A DNA stretch of 64,000 nucleotides from Jaenimonas drosophilae. Taxonomy: Eukaryota; Euglenozoa; Kinetoplastea; Trypanosomatida; Trypanosomatidae. The position numbers and the translations under genes are program-made. The notes beneath the pieces were generated by a model that saw only the letters and a program-made list of their open reading frames with translations, had not been told where the DNA came from and did no database searches. Where the stretch lies: positions 1 through 64,000 of the forward strand of contig JASAON010001602.1 in NCBI GenBank assembly GCA_030849065.1. Reading direction: 5' to 3'. This document shows positions 54,348 through 64,000 of the stretch, one piece after another. Positions within the stretch are counted from its first letter, which is position 1. Each line of letters starts with the position of its first letter.

Positions 54348-55324
54348 ATGGAGCTCGGTCGGGAGGGCCACTCAGGCCTCTACACGATGCACTTCTCCAA
54401 TCTCTTCCCCTGCGATGCCAGCGCGAGCCCACCAAGCGGGAAGAGCGAGGCGAGCAGCTCGCCGCCGTGCTCCCTCACGCAGTTTAGCCAGTGGCACGTG
54501 CTCCTCCGCATGAACGTGGAAAACGAGATCTGCTTCGTCAAGGGTGAGGCAAAGATCTTCTCGCCAACACCAAGCCTAGCGAGCCCGAGCGCACGTGGCA
54601 TGCAGCGCAGTGGCGAGACGTGCAGCAAGCCTGTTGCCGCAGATGGTATCCCCATCATTCCCATCTTTCAGAAGGACCGACGGTGCAACGTCTTGATTGA
54701 AGGAACGTACCGCCAGCTCGATGGCTCACCGGAGAGCACCGGTGCTTCCACCTTCCGTCTCGAGGTGCATTTTGGCCGCTTGGAGGCCGCCGTGTTGGGC
54801 CTCTCCGAGCCGGAGGATCTCCACGACGTTGTGTTGAGCTGCGGTGGTTATAAATCATGTGGGTGGCACATGGGAACCGCATCCGTCATGGTTGGTGGCA
54901 CACCGATCCAAACACCACAAAAGCTGCGCTTCTTGTTGAAGCCCTACTACGGCAAGCGCTGCACCAACTGCCTCGATCCGGTGTACGCCATTGGATATGG
55001 GTGCAAGGACTGCCAAGCGACGAGCTACTGCTCTCGTGAGTGCTTAAACGCGCACATGCGCCGTGGCCATGGGCTTCTTTGCCCTGTGTTGAAGGAGCGA
55101 TATGGCACGCAATCCGTCGCGGTGGCAACGGAGGTGAGCGATGATACAGGCCTCGTCGGGTGGTGGAGATGCTTGCCAAACGCACAGTACTCCATCTTGG
55201 TGGATGGCGGCAACTCACTCGGTTGTGCGATTGAGTTCACCTTGTGTACGCTGCGCTCGGCCAAGGAGGATGGGCTACACTACCGCTTCATTCTGGATAA
55301 GGATGCTGCTGCTGCTGCTGCCGC

Positions 55325-55355
<31 letters not shown>

Positions 55356-56102
55356 CTTCCGAGCCACGAGAGTGTCATTGATTTCTCCTGCGTCTTGTTG
55401 CGTGAGGTGAATCGCAGTGCCATCTTAGAAGGTTGTGTGTCCATGGCCGCTGCATGCCTAAACTATCTCTACGTCTTCAGCCCATCGGCGGAGATCACGG
55501 TGCAGGCACACGTACAATTCTTCACGGCCTTTCACTGCGAGGAGCTCGATGGCCCCATCAGCACCATGGAGGAGTACGTGAGCTACGCCCGACCGCTCCA
55601 CGCTCTCGCCGCGCTACAGATTGAGTACGCTCTGAAGAGCCCCATCGCCGCGGAGTTTTGGCGCCGCATCAAGATCGCCAAGGACGTGATCATGGCGCTC
55701 TTCACCGTCAACGCCAGTGGCCCGTGTGCGGGGATTGAGGCCATGAAGGATGTCATTCTGACGCAACACTGCGAAACGTTAACCATGTTATCCAAGGTGT
55801 TCGTGATGATGGCCACGCGCGCACCGCAGGAGGAGTCACGCAAGTGGCTTGACCAGGCGGAGAAGTGTTTGCGCCAGTTCATTCAGAATGAGGGAACGCG
55901 TCAGAGTGATGGTCTGCAGGCCATCTTCCTCTTTCGGTTGTCGGCGGTGTTGTTGTTGTATCAGGAGCCAGAAAAGTCGGAGGAGGCGGTGCGGCTACGC
56001 CAACAGGGCGAGGCGCTCCTTCGCGCGGGAAAACTGGCGCAGGAGAGCGGCACAGAGGCGGATGAGCACGCACACGCAACCACCATTTCGGCCAAGGCAT
56101 GA
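54348..56102 (+). CDS. MYND zinc-finger protein
   Basis: 584 residues from ATG 54348. The N-terminal ~200 residues are a unique, probably beta-rich region. The MYND finger spans 205-245: CTNC, then GCKDC, SYCSRECLNAHM and RRGHGLLC, giving the C4-C2HC ligand set used for protein-protein contacts. After it come a ~60-residue beta-like part with Ala and Asn runs, then a helical C-terminus (YARPLHALAALQIEYAL ... KWLDQAEKCLRQFI ... RLSAVLLLYQEPEKSEEAVRLRQQGEALL) that looks TPR-like. No SET domain is seen, so lysine methyltransferase activity (SMYD type) is not supported. Function unknown; an adaptor role is inference. Confidence 0.82.
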
Positions 56103-56887
56103 TATGATCATCACACAACCACATCATGATGCAACACGTACACATTGACCTTCTTCCTCTCAAACCAATTCAGAACAGGCTTGGAAGTGAGAAGTCTTTG
56201 GAGGGTAGTTAGGAGTAGGAGGAAGAGGAGGAACGTGCCAAATGATGTTGATGAATGATGATGATGATGATGATGATGATGTAGTGTACGTGGCGGAGAG
56301 GTGTTGTGACGCACATGGAGGTCGCACCAACATCCCGCCATCGGTACATGCTCCTCCACCTCCAACCTTCGCCAACACCCACATAAAACCCTGAAAACTG
56401 TTCTCCATCCCCCTCGTACAACCCGTCGCAGATAGACACGCACACACACACACACACATCAACACACAGACGTACGTACGAACACACTGAAATCATTGTG
56501 CTATTCACGTGTTGCTGTTGCTGCTGTTGTTGTTGTGCAGGAGGTAGCAGCATTATTTTTTGGGGGGCGATGGAGGCCGAATCACTAAGGACCTCATCCG
56601 CCATCAACACACAACATAAGTTCTTTTTTTTTTCCCAACCAGGGCAGTGACGAAGAGAAGGACGTACACCCTCCATGAGCATCAACGTGGTGTGTTGTGG
56701 GTATTACCCACAGCTTTCATTCATGTGATGATGATGATGATGATGATATTCACTATTCTTCTGCTGCTCTTGCGCGTATTGTTGTTGTTGTGGTTGTGGT
56801 TAGAGAAGTACGAACACAACGTAGCAACACAATCTGTTCTTCTCTGTGTGTGTTCTTATCACAACAACACACTTTTTGTAGTTCCAA
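56103..56887 (+). other. Intergenic region
   Basis: (GAT)n at 56256-56281, (CA)n at 56440-56458, (TTG)n at 56511-56536, poly-T at 56622-56633 and (GAT)n at 56727-56748. No gene seen. Confidence 0.6.
56838..56881 (+). promoter_or_regulatory. Candidate trans-splice acceptor for DOP1
   Basis: T-rich CTTCTCTGTGTGTGTTCTT and a second CTTTTTGTAG with the AG at 56880-56881. If used, the leader is only 6 nt. Confidence 0.4.
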
Positions 56888-59800
56888 ATGACCACTCGAG
56901 ACGCACGTACACGTATGGAGCGACGCATGAGCTCCTCCTACACACGCTTTACACATGATTTGTGCGCGGTGTTTCAGTCGGCGGAGTGCGCGTCCACCCA
57001 CGATTGGTCAGCGCAGGCCAACACACTTGTTGAGCTCATGACGTGCATCTCATCACACGCGAATGAGGTTGCAGAAGGTGGCTTGCCAGAGCCTGAACGC
57101 TTTCTTCGCGTGTTGTGGCTGAACCTCAGCCCACAACGTGTGCTCGGCGTACAACGCAAGGCACTGGAGCTCTTGCGCGTCTATCTGGAAGCTGTTGGCG
57201 GCACACGAAACAACACCAACAACACAACAACAACAACATCATCATCGTTGTTGTTGTCTTCTCCTTCAATGAGGATGGACTATCCCTACATCATGATTGG
57301 TTTGTTGGATTTGCTTCCGCAAGCACCGATGCAGCTTAAGGCGGATCTTCTCCTCACGCTTCATCATGTTGTTGTGCATCTCATGAATGCGTACGAACAA
57401 CGTCAGTGTGTGCGGGGTGTGTTGGCGGCTGTGCTTCCCTCCATGGAGGAGCCAGACGGTACACAAGTACATCAACGTGCGCGAGATCTTCTTCTCGCAC
57501 TACGCACAACGATGCAGCAACACACAAGCAGCTCATCATTGAGTGCTGGCGTTGCCGAAGGTGGCCATGTTGGCCCTACATTCATGGAAGTGCTGTGGAT
57601 GGTGATGATCAACGTACCCGATGTACGTACGCCGGCATTAATCTTCGTGAAGATGTTGCACAACACCAGAGAGAGCCATGGCTCGCCCACCACAGATGAA
57701 GCTTCCTCACCTTTACCAACAGCAACAACATCACCATCATCATCATCATCAACGAGAGATGCATGTGCAGCACGCGTGGTGTTGCGCGGAATTCTGTGTT
57801 GTCTCGATGATGCATCCGCCAACGTACGTCGGCATGCCATGGATGTTGTGTGCGCACATCTCCCGCTGCATCTTGTTGCTGCACATGGCTCATGTCCCTT
57901 GTGTAATGACGCCATCACAGAGATGGATTCTACGATGCTTGTGTGTGCTGTAGTGTGGCTGCTCGGTACCTTCACCTCCTCATCATCTTCATCAACAACA
58001 ACAACAACAACATGTGCGCGCATCACGCGCCGACTTGCGTTGTGGTTGCGTCCTGCCACCTCAACGCCAACGGACATCGCCTTCATCTCTGCCGATGTTT
58101 TGGCATCTGCCGTGGAGCACGATGATAATCCCGCGGTGCTGATTTCACAAGCGGTGTTTTGGTGGGTGGAGTGGTGGCTGAACTACACACGTTGCGAACA
58201 ACATGATGATGATGATGATGATGATGATGATGTGAAGAAGAAGAGTGGTTGCGTTGAGCTTCCTGCTCCTGTGATGGAGATGATGCAGTTGATGCACGAC
58301 CATGCGCAAGACCAACGTACATCCACGGATGATGATGCACGTGGCACACACATGAGTATCACTGCACGCAACACACTTCCTGTTGTGCTACTTCGTAGTC
58401 TTTCACAGCTTGTGAAGATGAATGTACGTACGCAAGATGATGGCAACATGTACTCACCCACGTCGGCATCGCACGGAGGTCCAAACGATGTTGGCGGTGC
58501 TGCACGCTTGGGAACGCTGACTCTGCCAAGCATCTGCCGCATGTTGGGTGGTGTGCATCGTGTTCGTGAAGTGCCATCTTCAATGACAACAACAACACCA
58601 TCATCGTGTGAGGGAGATGATGATGATGATGAGTTTTCAAGCGTGCTGAACCACTTCTTGTTGGTGTACGGCGCGGATGAGCTGGTTGAGGTGATGCGCG
58701 GCCAATTGGCACTCACCGCCACGCGCGCAACGCATCATGCCGATGAGCTGGTGGAGGTCCTTCGTGCTCCTCTTCTTCTCTGCCAACATCTGCACACTAT
58801 ATCATCATCATCATCATCATCATCGCCGCGGTGTGGTGTTGCAGATGCATCAATTGTGCCATCCTTGATGATGCTCGTGGAGGATGTGGTGGAGATGTTG
58901 CTGATGTGCGTGAAGCGTTGGTCTCAATCTCCGTGGACCACCAACGAGGTGCGTGTGGTGGAGGAGCTCCTCCGCCTACCTCACGTCATGATGCGTATCG
59001 ATGATGCACGAGTGATGGAGATGCATCAACATGTGCGTGAGATGCTACGTACATGCGTGGAGGTTGTTGCTGCTGCCATGGGAGTGAGCCGAGATGCTTC
59101 AACATGTTTCATGATGTCGCGTGCCATGATCATGATGGTGGAAGTGTTGTGGTGCGCAACACAAGTAGTACGGTCATCATCATCGTTATCATCATGGACG
59201 CTGGATGCAGATGTTGGTTGGCGTGCTACACATGTTCTTCTTGCACATGCAGATGCTTGGCCGTCTGACGTCGTACTCATCAACGCAGAAACGTTCGTGA
59301 TGCTGTTGGAGATGGAGCAGAGTGCGTGTGTTGCATCATCATCATCATTATGTGCGTCACTTACTGCACATCTCATCAAGGCCTTGTGGAAGTTGGCAGA
59401 TTCACCACCACACGCAGATTTTCTTGCGTGGATGTACGCCACCCATGCGTGGGTGCGTCAGCCGTTGGATGAGTTGATGGCACGTGATGGCATTCATCGA
59501 AGACATGCGTTGCAACAACTTCTTCTCGCACCAACATGTGCGCCCATCAACACAAACACAGCCATCGTCACCGCCTTTATCATTCTTTTTGGCCCACAAC
59601 ATGATGATGATGATCATCATCATCATCAGCCATCCATGTTGTGTTGTGGTGGCAGCTACCCGCTCCTCATGTACGTGGATGTTATGTTGCAACTGGCCTT
59701 GACGTCGATGCTCGATGCTTCACCGCCACGTCGCTGGATGAGGTACGCCACAACCTTGAAGGAGGTGCCATGCTACGATGTGTTGCTGCTCCACGACGTG

Positions 59801-61355
59801 GTGCACGTGATCCTACACATCCTGCACATGCGCAGCGCAGAGTCATGGGTGGTGCGTGGTTGGCTCACTACGCCATCATCGCAACTTCAGCAAAATGTGG
59901 TGGCCTACCACAACATGCTGAGGATCTCTGCGCATGGCTCACCAACCACATCGATGGAGATGGATGTGGTTGGTGAGTTGGTGCGTACGTCGTGGGGAGT
60001 GTGGGTCTTTGTGATGATGATGAGCATCCATCAGCATCTTCTTGACGTACATCCTGGCACAACAACAGCAACACGTACATCGAAGATGTGTTGTTGTTTG
60101 TTGCAGCTGCTCGAGCTGACGTCTGTACGTGCGCGGGTGGATGAGGTGTTGCGTGCGGAGGCACTGCGTGCGTGGAGGGCCGCCATGCCACAGTTGAGGC
60201 CAATGCTGGCACTCATCGCTGATCGTCGTCGTGATGATCAGCAACAACAACAACAACATGATGTTGATGATGATGATGATGATATGGTGAGTTGCTTGCG
60301 TACGTTGGAGCTACGCATCACCGAGTGCGTGCAGGCGTGGAGCTCGCCGACCACATGTTCGTACCCGCTGGAGCAGCCGACGTTGTGGAGAAGCACGATG
60401 GCGTCGATGCGCGACGAATGTGTGAAGATGCTGATGATGCTGGAGCAACAACAACAACAAGAACATTTTGATGTGCAGCTGCAACAACATCGTCATGTAC
60501 TACCACAAATTCTTCATCATCGTCGTATTGTAGATACGTCGGTGATGGAGGAGTTGGTGAGTTGTGTGATGGATGTACTTCCGCACCTCCATCACGGCAT
60601 CTATCCCGTTGCCATGGATGAGATGCTCGTGGAGTTGCTGCCACTCCTCGTCCAAGCATCATCATCATCATCATCATCAACATCATCAACATCATGGATG
60701 CGCATAACATGTGCGTTGTGGTCTCTCATGTCAGAGCTGCTGAAGTACGCCTTCATCACTGCCCGTGTAGTTCAAGAACAACAACATTCGGCACAACAAC
60801 AACAACAAGAACAACAACAACAATTTGGGGTTTTGGATTGGTTTTCACGTGGTTGGTTCTCGTCATCGGAGATGATGCCGACGTCGTTGTGGAAGCACAG
60901 TCCCGTGTTGCAGCCACTGAAGCAGCGATTGGGAAAGGTGGTACGTGCGTGCATCTGCCATCTGCGAATACATCATCATCATGATGTTGATGGTGGAGCA
61001 TGTGCAGAGATGCATGTTCCGCCGGGCTTGTTGGCAGTGTGGCAGCGTCTCTACGATGAGATGAAGGAGGAATGGCTCGATGTCGTTGTACGTCAGTGGG
61101 CCACAGAGTGCGCAACATGGCCAACACGTACATCATCATCCATATCATCAAGACGTACGTCTCTTGCAACAGATGATGCGCATCTTCTGGCGAATGAGTT
61201 GTCAAGCTCCATCGTCACCAACAACAGCGGCAGTTTTTGTTGTACTCCGCCCATGAGCGCATGCGTGAAGGAGGTGGGCATGACGTGGAAGATGCTGGAG
61301 ATGAGTGGGATGGATGGATTGATGGTGATGGAGCTCATTGGCCAACACTTACAAA

Positions 61356-61386
<31 letters not shown>

Positions 61387-63223
61387 TCTGACCATTCAGC
61401 TTGAAGAATCTTTGCGTACACGTGGAAGCACAAATCATCATCAACATCGTCGTCTTCCGGTTTGGAAGGATACCGCAGCTGCTGCGTTGCTCGACGCCTA
61501 CTTGTGCGGCCGGTACCTCCATCACGATGATGTTGGTGATGATGGTGCAACACAACAACAACAACAACATCATGATGATGATGCACGTCTCTTCACGTCT
61601 GTGGAGAAGAAGAAGTGGATGATGATGGCTTCTCATCAGCTGACGAGTGCTCCGCTCACCTACACCAAAATGGCGGTGTTGTTGCACCCGCTCTGCTACA
61701 TTGATGCAGGAGATACTGATGCTGCGAACATCATATCCACGGTCGTGGAGTTGGTGCTGAAGCGGCTGGAGCTACCCGCACTCATCCACGTTCATCGCGG
61801 GCGTTGTGATGAAGTTGTGGCGTGTGTGCGTGTGTGGAGCAATCTTCTTCACGTCTTCACAACGGCCAACCAAGGTACGAACAACAACATGAAGACCGCT
61901 GATCATCGTCGCAACCACACACTCTCACGGGCCATCATTGAGTATCTGGAACGTGTTGTGCTTCCTGCTGTTCGTGCAGCAGCACAACATGCTGGCAGCA
62001 CGTATACAACATCAACTACAACCACCACCACCACCACCACCACCACATCATCCTCACCGACATCAACGTGTGCCATGCCTATTGTGGAGGAGTTGTTGGT
62101 CAATGCGGAGGTTTTGGTACGCTTCATGAGCACATTGAGCTCACCTCATCGTGATGATGATTTGCGACGTGTGTGCAGCTCCATGGCTGACTGTGTTCGC
62201 GCAGAAGAATTCATTTTTGTGTTGCCAACGCGTGTTACACAACGCTGGATGAGCTTGTGGAGCTGTGTGTTGGCCACCTACACACCGTGTGCCACCTTGG
62301 CCATGGAGAAGATGCTCGTGGAGCACAACACACTTCTCAACATCATTTCATCTGCAGAACGTCGCGTACATCTTCATGTTCAACGGCTGCAACAACTTTC
62401 CTTCGTGATTTATACGATGCCCGCACATGCCATGCATCGGGAGGTGCTGCACCTCGTGAGGGATCAGATGCAACAGATGCTGCGGACCTACGCACCAGAC
62501 GTGCGCACACCAACGATGGAGGAGCTACATCAACGTTTTGTGTGGCTTGAACCACTCACGATGATGATGTTTCTCATGCGTGTGTGTCTGTGCAAGATGA
62601 TGGAGCCGGCAGGATTGCACAGCTTCTGGCCCATGGTGTTGCCATGGATGATGGCGGTGTTGCGCATAGATGAGAGCTCAACAGCCACAACATCAGCGTC
62701 GCCCATCATCACGCAGAGTGTTTGCCATGCGCAGATGGAGGTGTTGCAGCTGTTGCGTCAGGCTGCCATCTCTGTTCCAGCGACGGCGGCCTCCTTCATG
62801 TGGGCCTTCACGTCGGATGAAGTACATCAAGATGATCATGATCATGATGTGTTGCAGAGCTTCCGGCCACTATTGGCAGCTCTCGCAAGCCGATTAGGTG
62901 GAGGGATGAGCATGAGCACCATCATCAGCAACAACATGTGCGGATCGGAGATGTGTCGTGCCAACAAGGGCGGTGCGGCAATGAAGGAGGATGAAGATGA
63001 GCATCTGCCGTTGAGCTCGACGCTTCACCAACTCCGCAGTCGTACGGCACTCAGCCACTTTGCACACACAACAACAGCAACAACAACAACAACAGCAACA
63101 TCAACGCTATGGAGTAGTGTTGCGTCTGCCTTCTGCGGACCTCCAACCACTGTCTCACGTGAAGATGTGCTGCGGTGTGCGTTGGCACTACTCCACGACC
63201 ACATCTCAATGCGTGGATGTTGA
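56888..63223 (+). CDS. DOP1: Dopey (DOP1) family protein
   Basis: 2111 residues. Residues ~15-265 match the conserved Dopey N-terminal domain: FTHDLCAVFQSAECASTHDWS, LVELMTCISSH, RFLRVLWLNLSPQRVLGVQRKALELLRVYLEAVGG, DYPYIMIGLLDLLPQAPMQLKADLLLTL, VLAAVLPSMEEPDG, FMEVLWMVMINVPDVRTPALIFV. Dopey proteins form a complex with MON2 and act in Golgi-endosome retrograde traffic and organelle positioning. The rest is a helical solenoid with many Ser, Asp, His and Gln runs inserted, and the C-terminal part (~1800-2000) again looks like ordered helices. The length is in the normal Dopey range (1700-2400). Alternative downstream starts exist at Met10 and Met14. Confidence 0.87.
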
Positions 63224-63458
63224 GGTGTGCTAGTCTTCCCTTCCCCCATACATCTTCACACGCACACACACACACACACAACGAAGCACCAATGATGATG
63301 AGAAGTCGCACTTGTCTTGTGTTTTGCCATTTTGCCAATCATTCATCCATTCATGTTCTTCTTCTTCTTCTTTTCTTTTCACGATTAGTGCCGAACACAC
63401 ACACACACAGATACGCACCTACACGTACATCATAGAGCAATCATCCTTCGCCACAAGG
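63224..63458 (+). other. Short intergenic region
   Basis: (CA)n at 63262-63281, a TTC-rich splice tract, and a second CA stretch (63394-63408). Confidence 0.7.
63358..63388 (+). promoter_or_regulatory. Predicted trans-splice acceptor for the last gene
   Basis: CTTCTTCTTCTTCTTTTCTTTTC then ACGATTAG, with the AG at 63387-63388. The leader is 70 nt. Confidence 0.65.
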
Positions 63459-64000
63459 ATGGATGAACCAGTGTTTGCGGATGAGATGGAGCGCCTGCGC
63501 CTGGAGCAGCTCGCGCTCGAGCAACAGCTCGCCAACATCGATGCCAACATGGCATACACGCTGCCCGCAGATGTGGTGAGCGACGATGCCACCAAAAAGG
63601 TGGCACACGTTCATGTTGTGGCGGATGTGAGTGCTGCTGCTGCTGCTGAACCAACATCATCGTTGAAGATGGATCGACGTGCGGTGATGCCCGTGAATGA
63701 TGATGCTCACGATGTTGTTGCGGCAGAAGCTGCTGCGGAGCCCTCCTTGCGTGAGCGCATCGCCGACTTGGAGAAGATGCGTGCGCACTACAGCCGTGCT
63801 GCGCAACAATCCATGAATGCGTACCTCCGCACCATTCATCACACGGATGATTATGCCAATCGCCGTGCCACGCAGTTGCAGCCACAACCGTTCAGCTTCA
63901 ACGCACGTGAGCGTACCAAATCGGCTGGCATTCGTGAAGCACGTCGAGCACGTGAGCAACGTGAGCGTGAGGCCCAGGAACAAGAACAACAGCAACCATT
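63459..64000 (+). CDS. Coiled-coil protein, 3' partial (possible FAM161-like)
   Basis: An open frame from ATG 63459 runs off the window end (180 complete codons). It begins MDEPVFADEMERLRLEQLALEQQL, with heptad-like Leu spacing. A linker with a short Ala run follows, then LRERIADLEKMRAHYSRAA and QPQPFSFNARERTKSAGIRE followed by Arg/Glu/Gln-rich helix. The PFSFNxRER...K segment preceded by a charged helix recalls the FAM161/UPF0564 family of ciliary/basal-body proteins, but only one short motif supports this. A cytoskeletal or flagellar role is a guess. Being a true gene is supported by the good acceptor, ATG context and balanced codon use. Confidence 0.7.
   Translation, partial: MDEPVFADEMERLRLEQLALEQQLANIDANMAYTLPADVVSDDATKKVAHVHVVADVSAAAAAEPTSSLKMDRRAVMPVNDDAHDVVAAEAAAEPSLRERIADLEKMRAHYSRAAQQSMNAYLRTIHHTDDYANRRATQLQPQPFSFNARERTKSAGIREARRAREQREREAQEQEQQQP

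Overview
The window looks like part of a long directional gene array from a free-living (bodonid-type) kinetoplastid. Seen directly: all 18 recognisable protein genes lie on the + strand, all are intronless, and most are preceded by a polypyrimidine tract followed by the first AG, the pattern used for spliced-leader trans-splicing. No strand switch or promoter is visible. The gaps between genes are rich in (CA)n, (GTT)n, (GAT)n and poly-T. Proteins carry long Asn, Gln, Ser, Thr and Asp runs. Gaps are long (about a third of the window) compared with Trypanosoma or Leishmania, so a free-living relative such as Bodo is the best guess. No taxonomic marker gene is present to prove it.

Layout. 1-22 kb is gene-sparse: a 5'-truncated protein made of two tyrosine-recombinase-like halves, a CDKL-type kinase with a very long disordered tail, CCT1 (chaperonin alpha), and a La-related protein, separated by gaps of 2-5 kb. 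22-33 kb is denser: a small two-membrane-segment protein, an ER-type DnaJ, dihydrolipoamide dehydrogenase, a B-type cyclin, a one-membrane-segment small protein and a large helical-repeat protein. 34-43 kb holds two tandem paralogues, each a two-membrane-segment receptor-like protein with a class III cyclase-like cytosolic module. 45-64 kb holds a B-box/coiled-coil/MATH protein (TRIM37-like, no RING), a class 3 (DAGL-like) lipase, PUS7, a MYND-finger protein, a 2111-residue Dopey (DOP1) homologue and the start of a coiled-coil protein.

As usual in kinetoplastids, neighbours are not functionally linked; expression would be set after transcription. The best candidates for something new are the tandem cyclase-like receptors, which have lost one metal-binding Asp and share near-identical DNA blocks inside diverged genes. 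Next come the recombinase-like duplicated protein, the TRIM37-like protein, and a duplicated structured non-coding element at 44.6-45.0 kb. No tRNA, rRNA, spliced-leader gene, CRISPR array or transposon was recognised.
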